64,000 nt of DNA. It comes from an uncultured Burkholderiales bacterium (GTDB lineage Bacteria; Pseudomonadota; Gammaproteobacteria; Burkholderiales; Burkholderiaceae_C). The notes beneath the pieces are model-generated. The model ran no database searches and was not told the DNA's origin. It saw only the letters and a list, made by a program, of their open reading frames with translations. Position 1 is the stretch's first letter. Every line of letters begins with the position of its first letter. The stretch lies in assembly GCA_903871545.1 (NCBI GenBank), contig CAIQHG010000048.1, positions 35,770 through 99,769 on the forward strand, read 5' to 3'. Shown here one piece after another: positions 9,367 through 16,971 of the stretch. Position numbers and translations under genes: made by a program.

Positions 9367-9453
9367 GGCTTGGGCCTGAGAGAGGCAACGGGCGAGCCAG
9401 CCTGAATAAAGTGTTTGCTTTTCAACTGAAAAAATTACGTTTCAATTTATAAT

Positions 9454-9469
9454 TTCCATTATAATGGAA
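9454..9469. promoter_or_regulatory. Perfect 16-bp palindrome: two-way ars promoter and operator candidate
   Basis: TTCCATTATAATGGAA is its own reverse complement. It contains TATAAT on the plus strand (9460-9465) and on the minus strand (9458-9463), so each divergent gene gets a consensus -10 from the same symmetric element. A plus-strand start about 7 nt after the -10 falls on or near the arsR ATG (9472). ArsR binding here would block both directions. Confidence 0.65.
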
Positions 9470-9471
9470 TT

Positions 9472-9798
9472 ATGAAAAATACTAACGCTGTCACAGCTTT
9501 CTTGGCTCTGGGACAAGAATCAAGATTAAACATCTTTCGTCTCATAGTACAAAAAGGCGACCGGGGTCTGACCCCGACTCAGTTAAATGAGCTACTCGGT
9601 ATACCCAGTGCGACATTAAGCTTTCATTTGAAAGAGCTTTTGCACGCTGAGCTTATTCGAGTTGAGCGTCAAAGCCGAAACTTGATCTATCGCCCCAACG
9701 CACGATTGGTACAAAAACTCAGTGAATTTTTATTAGACAACTGTTGCGGTGGTAAGTCCTGTCTACCAACCAAATCACTTAAGAAAGAAAAAGCATGA
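9472..9798 (+). CDS. arsR: ArsR/SmtB-family arsenic-responsive repressor
   Basis: 108-aa winged-helix repressor. The HTH lies about residues 35-66 (TPTQLNELLGIPSATLSFHLKELLHAELI). There is no CxC in the recognition region; instead three cysteines are clustered at the C-terminus (C91, C92, C97). This resembles the C-terminal Cys trio of the Acidithiobacillus-type ArsR, so arsenite sensing is likely through these. There is no Shine-Dalgarno: the ATG lies 2 bp after the operator palindrome and about 7 bp after the -10, so a leaderless mRNA is predicted. It overlaps arsC by 4 nt. Confidence 0.93.
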   Translation: MKNTNAVTAFLALGQESRLNIFRLIVQKGDRGLTPTQLNELLGIPSATLSFHLKELLHAELIRVERQSRNLIYRPNARLVQKLSEFLLDNCCGGKSCLPTKSLKKEKA

Positions 9799-10289
9799 CA
9801 AAAAAATTCAATATTCTCTTCCTTTGTACTCATAATTCAGCGAGATCGATTCTTGCTGAGGCTATTGCAACAACCCATGAGAGCGGTAAATTTGTCGGCT
9901 ATTCTGCCGGTTCTAGTCCAGGAACTTCAGTCAACCCTATCGCAGCTGAAATGGCGATCGACATGGGGTTAGCGCCAGATAAACTGCGCTCTAAGAGTTG
10001 GGATGAGTACGAATTGGCCAGTGCTCCGCATATGGATTTCATTATCACCGTGTGTGATAACGCAGCCGGTGAGGTTTGTCCCTTTTGGCCAGGCCAACCC
10101 GCTACAGCGCACTGGGGATTTCCTGATCCCTCCCTCGTTGAAGGATCGGAGGCTGTAAAAAAACACGCTTTTAGAGAAGTCATGATCGGTCTGAAGAAAA
10201 GAATTGATATCTTGGCTTCTCTACCAATCGATCACCTAGACTTAATGGCTACAAAGGATGTTCTCAAAAACATTCACTCTGAGGCATGA
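9795..10289 (+). CDS. arsC: Arsenate reductase, low-molecular-weight phosphatase type
   Basis: Reduces arsenate to arsenite. The phosphatase loop C-x5-R (C11 to R17, CTHNSAR) is at the N-terminus as usual; C87 and C95 can form the relay disulfide of this class; FPDPS carries the general-acid Asp (D111). 164 aa. It starts inside the arsR stop (ATGA overlap) and its own stop overlaps the next gene, so the three form one transcription unit. Neighbours fix the role in arsenic resistance. Confidence 0.94.
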   Translation: MTKKFNILFLCTHNSARSILAEAIATTHESGKFVGYSAGSSPGTSVNPIAAEMAIDMGLAPDKLRSKSWDEYELASAPHMDFIITVCDNAAGEVCPFWPGQPATAHWGFPDPSLVEGSEAVKKHAFREVMIGLKKRIDILASLPIDHLDLMATKDVLKNIHSEA

Positions 10290-10945
10290 AGGCCTATTTA
10301 GCTGAGTTTATTGGAACAGCCTTACTACTAGCGGTCGTAACTGGTTCAGGGATTATGGGAGAGTCTTTGGGCTCAGGAAACGCAGCAGTTGCCTTGCTGG
10401 GCAATAGTATTGCAACTGGAGCAGGTCTATATGTCTTGATTGTGCTTTTAGGACCTATTTCTGGGGCTCACTTTAATCCGGTAGTGAGCTTGATGTTTTG
10501 GAGAACAAAGCATCTAGAACTCAAAAATATGCTGGCTTATTGGGCGTGTCAATTCTCAGGAGCGATTTGCGGAGTATGGCTTACTCATCTGATGTTCAGT
10601 CTTCCCCTAATTCAGCAATCTACTAAGCTTAGAAATGGGTACGGTATATGGATAAGCGAATTTATATCAACCCTAGTGCTGTTATCCGTCATTCGAATTG
10701 GGGACGTCCAAGCAAAAGAGCGACTACCCATGCTCGTGGCTTTAACGGTGACCGCTGGGTATTGGTTTACATCCTCTACCTTTTTCTCCAATCCAGCTGT
10801 CGCGTTCGCTCGTGGTTTTACAAACACTTTTGTGGGCATAGAGCCAAGCGACGTAATTGGTTTTGTATTATCAGAGGTCTTGGCAGTGCTTGTGATGGCT
10901 TTACTTATTGGTCTTGATAAGGGAGAGATGCTGACTAAAGAGTAA
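10286..10945 (+). CDS. aqpS: MIP-family aquaglyceroporin, probable arsenite channel (AqpS-like)
   Basis: Six-helix major intrinsic protein of 219 aa. The first pore motif is NPV (64-66) instead of NPA; the second is a normal NPA (169-171) followed by the pore arginine R176. Translated with arsC (4-nt overlap). In Sinorhizobium meliloti an aquaglyceroporin, AqpS, replaces an arsenite pump in an operon with arsR, arsC and arsH; the same four functions occur here and no ArsB or Acr3 gene is in the window. Arsenite exit down its gradient is therefore the likely role. The substrate is inferred from context. Confidence 0.88.
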   Translation: MKAYLAEFIGTALLLAVVTGSGIMGESLGSGNAAVALLGNSIATGAGLYVLIVLLGPISGAHFNPVVSLMFWRTKHLELKNMLAYWACQFSGAICGVWLTHLMFSLPLIQQSTKLRNGYGIWISEFISTLVLLSVIRIGDVQAKERLPMLVALTVTAGYWFTSSTFFSNPAVAFARGFTNTFVGIEPSDVIGFVLSEVLAVLVMALLIGLDKGEMLTKE

Positions 10946-11110
10946 AGATTAGCTATAGAAATCAAAATGGTTTCAAATTATAAAAAGAAATTGTCTTTGC
11001 AAAAAGCAATCACTCATTACAAACCTGCATATTTTGCATCTATAAGCTGCTGTGAACAATTAAGCATGCAGACAACGGAAATATTTTCATGGAACATTTT
11101 TTAAAACCAA

Positions 11111-11134
11111 CTCCTTAAGGGTCAAATTAAGGAG
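11111..11134. terminator. Hairpin between convergent genes
   Basis: CTCCTTAA (11111-11118) and TTAAGGAG (11127-11134) form a perfect 8-bp stem with an 8-nt loop, followed on the plus strand by ATTTTCC. It lies between the ars operon end and the convergent hydrolase gene. The U-tract is weak, so termination is plausible but not certain. Confidence 0.5.
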
Positions 11135-11153
11135 ATTTTCCAGAAATATACAT

Positions 11154-12221
11154 CTAGCGTAGGTTACTTGTATTGGTAAGAATTGGTGCTGAATTAATTA
11201 TTTCTTGGACTTGGTCTTTCCACCATTTAGCCTTGTAGGTTGTTCCGTGCCCGGAAGTTTGATCGCTAGCAGGTATTAAAAAAAGCCGTGAGTACGCAAT
11301 TTTGTTTAGAACCGGCGTGATCGCGTTCAATTCAGTTGGATTTCGTTCGTCATCGGCAGAGTTTATGACCAGTAAACGTGCTTTTATCTTATCTAATTGA
11401 CCTGTTGGGTTGTAATCACTTGAAGATTCAAACTGATATAGATAATCATTGGCGTCTGCATCAAATGGAGCACTCATACGATTTTTAATATACTGATTTG
11501 CTATCTCGCTTGTTGGTGTTTGCTTTTGAATAGCTTGCGTGCCCCCGTTAGTTGCGATTGAATAGTAAGTATAAGCAAAATGAAAACTACTAGGCTGCTT
11601 GGTGTAGTTGCCCTCCATCCACTCGGGATCGTTTTTAATTGAGTCTATGAAAAATCGTCTCATTATCCAGTTTCTACCCGACATCTCAATAGGCAAAGAG
11701 GCCATAGGCACCAAAATATCCATAAAGCCAGGATGCTGAATTCCCCAAAGCCAAGTGTGCATCCCTCCCATCGAATTGCCTAAGACCATGCGCAGATGGC
11801 TTATTTTCAATCCCTCAGTGACTAACCGGTATTGGGCTAAAACCATATCGTCATAGTTATATTTTGGAAACTTAGCTCTTAAATTGTCCGATGGCTTACT
11901 TGATTTACCAGCTCCAATAGAGTCTGGCAAGATGATGAAGAATTTGGTCGCATCAAGTGCTTGACCTGGGCCAAACAACTCTCCTCCAAAGTCTTTGTCA
12001 AGCATCCGTTCTCCAGATCCAGCCGTCCCGTGGAGTATCAGTATGGCTGGGTTAGTTGGATTTCCCAGCGTGGTGTAACCAATCTTTAACTCCTTAAAGC
12101 TTTCCCCAGTATGAAAGGTAAAGTCTGGGGCATTCCAATGTTGTGTCTTTTGACCAAAGAATTCAGATGCAACAGATACTGAACAAATGGAAAATAGTAA
12201 GATCAGGAAAAGTTTTTTCAT
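11154..12221 (-). CDS. Secreted alpha/beta hydrolase related to homoserine acetyltransferase (MetX fold)
   Basis: 355 aa with a signal peptide (MKKLFLILLFSICSVSVAS). The fold motifs are LILHGTAGSG (oxyanion region, about 61-70), GNSMGGMH with nucleophile S150, an Asp in NSADDERNP, and a late His in SGHGTT. This matches the group of MetX-like hydrolases exported to the periplasm; true homoserine acetyltransferases are cytosolic, so methionine synthesis is unlikely. Substrate unknown. It stands alone, convergent with the ars operon. Confidence 0.8.
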   Translation of the reverse strand: MKKLFLILLFSICSVSVASEFFGQKTQHWNAPDFTFHTGESFKELKIGYTTLGNPTNPAILILHGTAGSGERMLDKDFGGELFGPGQALDATKFFIILPDSIGAGKSSKPSDNLRAKFPKYNYDDMVLAQYRLVTEGLKISHLRMVLGNSMGGMHTWLWGIQHPGFMDILVPMASLPIEMSGRNWIMRRFFIDSIKNDPEWMEGNYTKQPSSFHFAYTYYSIATNGGTQAIQKQTPTSEIANQYIKNRMSAPFDADANDYLYQFESSSDYNPTGQLDKIKARLLVINSADDERNPTELNAITPVLNKIAYSRLFLIPASDQTSGHGTTYKAKWWKDQVQEIINSAPILTNTSNLR

Positions 12222-12464
12222 ATCAATTTGTTAATATAAATAATTTCAAATATTATCCACCCAACGATTTCAGATCTGCGATTTACTAGTCTTTCAAATG
12301 CAATATACGATATTGAAAATCTCTTATGGTGTACATTAGAAATTTTAAGGGCTGTAAGGTACGATTTAATGGTGCATAATCAGTTTTTCTTTACTTTCAG
12401 AAATAGCGGTTTGAAATAAATAAGTCCGTTGAAACTGTATTTTTGAATTTAGCTAGAGTAAGAG

Positions 12465-12494
12465 CTTTTAAGCCTTATTCTTTAGGCTTAAAAG
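12465..12494. other. 11-bp perfect stem-loop ahead of the PAP2-like gene
   Basis: CTTTTAAGCCT (12465-12475) pairs with AGGCTTAAAAG (12484-12494) around an 8-nt loop, 26 bp before the next ATG. There is no following T-run on the plus strand. It could be a leader structure. The rest of the spacer 12222-12520 is AT-rich with nothing else clear. Confidence 0.5.
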
Positions 12495-12520
12495 AAAGAA
12501 ACTAATTAACTAATTAAATA

Positions 12521-13156
12521 ATGAAATACAAACAGTATTACAAATCTCTCTTATGCTTAACTTTACTAATCAATATCTGTAGCGTCACCTTTGCAGGTCA
12601 GGGATTATTGGGGATAGACCGAGAAATAACATTTGATCAATCCGGAATTTGGGCAAGAAAATACCAACTCAGTTTGGAGTACGGCTCTGCAGCTGTTGTA
12701 ATAGCAGGAGCTCTTTGGGAGGGTAACGAGAGTCGATTGGGCCAAACTTTTTGGAAATCAGCTGACTCTATGCTTGTCGCGGATATTTCTGCAACGGTAT
12801 TAAAAGAAGTATTCAGACGACAAAGACCCATTGATGGCAATAATCCTAATTCTTGGTTCGGCTCATCCAACAACGCTAGTTTCCCAAGCGGAGAGGTCAC
12901 TCACATCACTGCTATTGTGACCCCCTTTATCAGCGAATACCACCAAGAAAGTCCCGCAGTCTGGGCTCTAGCATTGCTGCCCATTTATGATGGTGAGGCA
13001 AGACTTAAATCTCAAGCGCACTGGCAATCTGATGTCTTAGCGGGGATGGCTCTTGGCGTTGCCTCAGGATTGTGGGCGCATAATGAGGACCACGCCTTTA
13101 CAGCAGGTATATTGCCTCATGGCATGACTATTGGATTTAGAAAGTCTTTTAATTAA
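12521..13156 (+). CDS. PAP2-superfamily protein with altered second motif
   Basis: 211 aa with a signal peptide ending near AFAG (about residue 26). Phosphatase motif 1 is KEVFRRQRP (K95, R102, P103) and motif 3 is ARLKSQAHWQSD (R161, H167, D171), both intact. Motif 2, normally PSGH, reads PSGE (122-125), so the catalytic-site His is replaced by Glu. The family removes phosphate from lipids such as phosphatidic acid or undecaprenyl pyrophosphate. Activity here is uncertain because of the substitution. Located in the envelope. No operon partner. Confidence 0.82.
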   Translation: MKYKQYYKSLLCLTLLINICSVTFAGQGLLGIDREITFDQSGIWARKYQLSLEYGSAAVVIAGALWEGNESRLGQTFWKSADSMLVADISATVLKEVFRRQRPIDGNNPNSWFGSSNNASFPSGEVTHITAIVTPFISEYHQESPAVWALALLPIYDGEARLKSQAHWQSDVLAGMALGVASGLWAHNEDHAFTAGILPHGMTIGFRKSFN

Positions 13157-13385
13157 TTAGCTATGACTGTTTAGCAGTCACTTGCCAGTCTGAATCCCAT
13201 TGCATAAGTAGAAGATCTAGGGTTTTGACCGTGTCAGCGTTTGTCGACGTATCAGCCCCAAAAGAGCATCTCTCAATGACGCTGATTAGAATACACTTCG
13301 AATGCATGACAGACGTTACACTTTTTAGTTTGCGCTACGACTGCTGACTACACACTGGCTTAGTTAAGCAATTGGCGTAGGCCCT

Positions 13386-14639
13386 TCAATCGGATTGTTC
13401 AATATAAATATCCGTATCGTCAATATATCGCTGCGCCAAAGCTACCGCTAATTCCTCTGTTTCCCCGCAAACCATCACGTAGCCAAATCTTTCGGAATTC
13501 TCAAATGCAGGTTGAACATGTTGCCCAACCTTCTTTAAGAACTCAACACACTTAACATTACTATCATTCCAGGGGGGCGGCGTGATACTTTTAATGGTGC
13601 CTGCAACTGGTGAGGTAAACCACCTGGATGCGGCGACTTGGTGGCCAGACTTATTTGTCAACTCAAACGGCCAAATACCCAAATGAACATCTATCAAATC
13701 TTCGTGGATAGATCTGTCTAGGGCGTAACTAACCAGTCGCGCTATTTTGGCGCCAACCAAGCGGGGATTGATTTCAATAAGACGCGGGCCCTCATGGGTT
13801 AACATCAACTCAATGTGAGTAGCACCCGAATCAAATTCAATCGCGTCAAGTATTGAAAATACATATTTTTCAATCTCTGCGTGGCCTTCATTGCGCGGAG
13901 TAAAACATCCCCCTTGTATAGCAAAAGAGGGCGGAGGCAGCATTTTCTTGACATGCACTCCCAAGAACTTGTGAACTCCGTTTATGGTCAACGTATCAAC
14001 CCCTATGAAATCCCCTTTCATGTAGCGCTCTACTAGGAGGCGGTCATTTGCTTTAACCCCTAGGCCGTACTCCGCACGACTAGGCAGCATGATCTCAACT
14101 GGACTTATAAGTGGATCTAAATCAAGCTCAGTCTGTAAAACCACCACATTTTGAGATCCGTAACCATCTGAGGGTTTGATGAGCAGTGGTAGCCCTAGTG
14201 TTTGAATTGCTGATTTAATTTCTGCGGTCGTTGTGGCTAAAGCGAAATCAGGCTGCAAAATATTCTTTTCTGCGAGGCGTCTGCGGACGTTGTATTTGTC
14301 TCTTAATAAGACCGCACTATTGAGGTTTAAATAATGGGTATTAAGGACAGTAGCTAATTTAGACGCCTCTAAGAGTCTTATCTCAATGAGGCAGATGACA
14401 GCATCGATTCTTAGGATTTGATGAGCAGCTAAAACTTTGGCAAGGACTGTTTCAAACACAAAGTCTTTAACCTCAATAAGTTGATAAGCTGCATCTAAAT
14501 AGTACTTGACCTCCTCTTGCTCAAGGTAGAGTGATAAATCAGAGGTTAGGAAGGTAACAGTATGGCCCCGATTTTTTGCGCTATGCAAAATATCGAAATC
14601 ATTCCCACCTGGAAGATCAATAATTAATAAATGGGCCAT
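13386..14639 (-). CDS. ATP-grasp domain ligase of unknown substrate
   Basis: 417 aa. An N-terminal Rossmann-like domain (MAHLLIIDLPGGNDFDIL) is followed by an ATP-grasp fold: LPLLIKPSDGYGSQNVVVL (about residues 149-167) for ATP binding and PRLIEINPRLVGAKI near the metal site. A C-terminal domain (about 315-417) resembles the tail of L-amino-acid ligase and carboxylase-like ATP-grasp proteins. It probably joins a carboxylate to an amine or thiol by an acyl-phosphate. No biosynthetic partner is adjacent. It starts 170 bp from a divergent 57-aa gene. Confidence 0.8.
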   Translation of the reverse strand: MAHLLIIDLPGGNDFDILHSAKNRGHTVTFLTSDLSLYLEQEEVKYYLDAAYQLIEVKDFVFETVLAKVLAAHQILRIDAVICLIEIRLLEASKLATVLNTHYLNLNSAVLLRDKYNVRRRLAEKNILQPDFALATTTAEIKSAIQTLGLPLLIKPSDGYGSQNVVVLQTELDLDPLISPVEIMLPSRAEYGLGVKANDRLLVERYMKGDFIGVDTLTINGVHKFLGVHVKKMLPPPSFAIQGGCFTPRNEGHAEIEKYVFSILDAIEFDSGATHIELMLTHEGPRLIEINPRLVGAKIARLVSYALDRSIHEDLIDVHLGIWPFELTNKSGHQVAASRWFTSPVAGTIKSITPPPWNDSNVKCVEFLKKVGQHVQPAFENSERFGYVMVCGETEELAVALAQRYIDDTDIYIEQSD

Positions 14640-14716
14640 ATATGATCCTAAATCAAATGAAAAAGAGCTATTTTAATACTTTTATATTCAATGATGCTGT
14701 TAATGGTTTGAGCAAT

Positions 14717-14743
14717 TAAAGTTTTAAAAACTGGAGTCGATCA
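14717..14743 (+). promoter_or_regulatory. Sigma-28 (FliA)-like promoter
   Basis: TAAAGTTT (14717-14724), 11-nt spacer, then GTCGATCA (14736-14743). The flagellar sigma-28 consensus is TAAAGTTT-N11-GCCGATAA, so the -35 matches 8 of 8, the spacer is exact and the -10 matches 6 of 8. It lies 65 bp upstream of the 57-aa gene. Match read directly; function inferred. Confidence 0.55.
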
Positions 14744-14808
14744 GTCTAATGCGTAAAGTGTTTTCTAATCAATCCATGATTGGAGCATTATTACGATAAG
14801 GAGTTTGT

Positions 14809-14982
14809 ATGGGAATGCGTATTGGATCTAGCGGTGGCGCTGCAATGGCTCAAGCAGCGCAAAGTAGCAGCGTATCTCAGTGGCAGCAAGCAAAGGTCGC
14901 AACACCCACGCCTGCTCCAGCAGCGAACGCTCAGTTGTTAGCTAGTTTGACGCAAGGTAGCAAAGTAAACACGTACGCGTGA
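14809..14982 (+). CDS. Small 57-aa protein, possibly motility-linked
   Basis: Begins MGMRIGSSGGAAMAQAAQ and ends LASLTQGSKVNTYA. A near-ideal AAGGAG site ends 5 nt before the ATG, which strongly supports translation. The protein contains no acidic residue and is Ala/Ser/Gln-rich with a Pro/Thr segment (about 32-38); there is no signal peptide or membrane helix. A SVSQWQQ motif and the VNTYA end loosely recall small betaproteobacterial proteins including the YjfB putative motility family, but I cannot assign it. The upstream promoter resembles a sigma-28 site. Divergent from the ATP-grasp gene. Confidence 0.7.
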   Translation: MGMRIGSSGGAAMAQAAQSSSVSQWQQAKVATPTPAPAANAQLLASLTQGSKVNTYA

Positions 14983-15013
14983 TTACAAAGTTTCTTTGAA
15001 TAATTCAAAGTTT

Positions 15014-15055
15014 TAAGCCTTAAAGTGAATTGACTATGCCTTTTCCTTTAGGGCT
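15014..15055 (+). terminator. Imperfect hairpin after the 57-aa gene
   Basis: AAGCCTTAAAG pairs with CTTTAGGGCTT (one mismatch) across a loop of about 20 nt, followed by AATTACGC. The long loop and lack of a T-run make this a weak terminator candidate. Its stem resembles the one ahead of the PAP2-like gene. Confidence 0.3.
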
Positions 15056-15162
15056 TAATTACGCATAAAATTAAAGGATACCCGGTTCTTGAATTGAATG
15101 TAATTTTTAATACATTTTCTTCAATGGACTAGAAACATATCAATTTAATCAGCCAACAACAA

Positions 15163-15915
15163 ATGGTTATTCGTAATAAAATAGCTTGCGCCCACACAAT
15201 TGCTTTCACAACGCTTTGGCTCCTTTATAGTGTTTGTTACTCTGCTCCGTTCGAAATAAAAGTGCATGACGATTTGATTGCTAATTTTGAGCAATCTGCA
15301 TATGAAGTCGAGACAAACCTTTACCAAACTCCCGCATCACAAAACCTAAAGTCTAATGTTTTTCAGACAAGACTAGAGTATGGATACGGCATCACGCAAA
15401 CCAGCGAGTTGGGCGCTAACCTTTACTTGAGTAACAACGATGGCAAAAGTTTTATAAATGGTGGGAAAATAAGTCACATGTATATTCCTACCCACGATGA
15501 GGAGGGTATTTGGCATTACGGCGTAAAAAATGAGATTAATTACATAAAAGATATTGATGCAAACGAGACTACCTATTATGAATTCACTCCAATTCTTGGC
15601 CTGCATTTGTATAGGTGGAAGTTTACGTTGAACCCAAGCGTAGACGTAACTCTGGGTAGGAGCAGTAAAGGGACGTTCTCGCCATCAGCAAAGCTTGTTT
15701 ACGTTATCTCAGAAAAGGTTGATATAGGGGGGGAATATTATTCTGACAACTTATCTGTGAAAGGGTTTTATACACCGACGCAACAACCTAAAACAGCCTA
15801 TTTAGTCGCGGATATTAAATACGCTAAATCCGCGCTTAATTTTGGTGTTGGAAAAGGTGTCAATGCGAATTCAGATAACTGGGTAGTCAAGTTGATAGGT
15901 TCATTTAGTTTTTAA
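15163..15915 (+). CDS. Putative outer-membrane beta-barrel protein
   Basis: 250 aa. An N-terminal hydrophobic segment ending VCYSA (about residue 28) looks like a signal peptide. The mature part alternates polar and aromatic residues in strand-like stretches (RLEYGYGITQTSELGANLYLS, YLVADIKYAKSALNFGVG) and ends in phenylalanine (GSFSF), the usual barrel C-terminal signature. No family recognised; function unknown. A perfect inverted repeat, TTCAACTTTAAAGTTGAA, follows within 25 bp of the stop and may help termination. Confidence 0.65.
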   Translation: MVIRNKIACAHTIAFTTLWLLYSVCYSAPFEIKVHDDLIANFEQSAYEVETNLYQTPASQNLKSNVFQTRLEYGYGITQTSELGANLYLSNNDGKSFINGGKISHMYIPTHDEEGIWHYGVKNEINYIKDIDANETTYYEFTPILGLHLYRWKFTLNPSVDVTLGRSSKGTFSPSAKLVYVISEKVDIGGEYYSDNLSVKGFYTPTQQPKTAYLVADIKYAKSALNFGVGKGVNANSDNWVVKLIGSFSF

Positions 15916-16123
15916 AAATTCAACTTTAAAGTTGAACTCTATTGAAGTATTTTTTCTAAGTGCTATCTAGAAAATCTGCAAAGCTCCTAAATAGCCTGCT
16001 TCTGTTGGCAATTAAATTTTTTTCTAAGCAGCTGAATATCTAAAATAGACGCACCCAAGCGCTTGTTAAAGTCCGTGTGCTATTGGTGCTGAATAAGCAC
16101 TGTTGGTTGCTATTTTGTTCACC

Positions 16124-16570
16124 TTAAAGTGTTTTCAATTTGCAGATCTGCGTTGTTATGAGGTAAGACGTTACAGAACATACTGCACAAAGCAAACTGC
16201 CCCAGGCTATGTCAATAAATGCCAATTTTTTAGGAAATTGCTCGATTATGGCTAGGCATGTTAAGTCGTAAGTCATGTAGCTAAAGAATCCGAAGAGCAA
16301 ACCGTATATGAGTGCATTAAGCCACGATTGCATCTTAAGTGACGAAATACTGACAAAGATAGTTGCACCCAAAGGGAAGAGTAAATAAAAAGCAATCCCT
16401 GCACTTAAAACGGACTGATTCGCAATTAGAACGCCCATTTCGCTGATGTATAAATCTCTAGCAACGATGAATAGCCAAATTAAATCTAAAGCTACCATGC
16501 TTACTAAAAATGCCAAATAGCTAATTACAGCTGATTTCAATTGCGGATATCTGGTGAACAAATAAATCAT
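16124..16570 (-). CDS. DUF2177-family membrane protein
   Basis: 148 aa with four predicted transmembrane helices. The family signature is visible: an ALDLIWLFIVARDLYISEMG stretch in the first half, GFFSYMTYDLTCLAIIEQFP in the third helix region and IDIAWGSLLCAV in the last. Function of the family is unknown. It stands alone in an AT-rich region. Confidence 0.85.
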   Translation of the reverse strand: MIYLFTRYPQLKSAVISYLAFLVSMVALDLIWLFIVARDLYISEMGVLIANQSVLSAGIAFYLLFPLGATIFVSISSLKMQSWLNALIYGLLFGFFSYMTYDLTCLAIIEQFPKKLAFIDIAWGSLLCAVCSVTSYLITTQICKLKTL

Positions 16571-16948
16571 TGAATTATCTTAAATTATTTAAGTCAAAGG
16601 CTTAGTCTGTTGCACAACGCTCTCCCGCTCGTAGGCAAAGTTTTAGTTGTTTTTTGCAAATCAATGTGAATTCTCATAAATGTGAACTACAAAAGATAAA
16701 TCATAAAGCACATGACAACGCTTATGTTCGCTGCCGCGTAGAAAATACTTAAGCGAGAGATTACATTAGAAAAACATGAAACTCTTTGTGTCGAGCACAA
16801 GATTGATACAACGTTTGCAAATGAATATAAGTGGTCCACAGACACATTGTCCTGCTCGTGATGGAGGAAAAGATGATGATGAACTTTAATAGAAATATTT
16901 ATCCTGTTTATTTTTACCGATTTACATCTATCTCTTTGATAACTTTGT
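16571..16948. other. AT-rich spacer upstream of the patatin gene
   Basis: The 378-bp spacer between the divergent DUF2177 and patatin genes should carry both promoters, but I see no consensus pair. Its only distinctive element is a strong ribosome site at 16863-16870 in front of a short ORF that overlaps the patatin start. Confidence 0.5.
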
Positions 16949-16971
16949 ATGATTCAACACACCGTTCATAA
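16873..16971 (+). CDS. Short upstream ORF (32 codons) overlapping the patatin start
   Basis: Three consecutive ATG codons follow GGAGGAAAAG, the best Shine-Dalgarno in this region. The ORF encodes an aromatic-rich peptide (NRNIYPVYFYRF) and stops 23 nt inside the patatin coding sequence in another frame. Patatin's own ATG (16949) has no Shine-Dalgarno, so translational coupling is plausible. No homology claimed. Confidence 0.4.
   Translation: MMMNFNRNIYPVYFYRFTSISLITLYDSTHRS

Noticed and set aside
8610..9425. Longer ArsH starting at the TTG at 9425
   Set aside because: The extra 35 residues come from a simple repeat and give a non-homologous N-terminus. The internal ATG restores the usual family start and length.
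13157..13385. Spacer between the PAP2-like and ATP-grasp genes as a gene remnant
   Set aside because: No frame gives a recognisable protein. Only a small dyad (GACTG/CAGTC after the PAP2-like stop) is visible.
13386..14982. ATP-grasp ligase plus divergent small peptide as a graspetide (RiPP) cluster
   Set aside because: Graspetide precursors need Asp/Glu side chains for ester or amide links; the 57-aa product has no acidic residue. The two genes are divergent and the small one has a sigma-28-like promoter.
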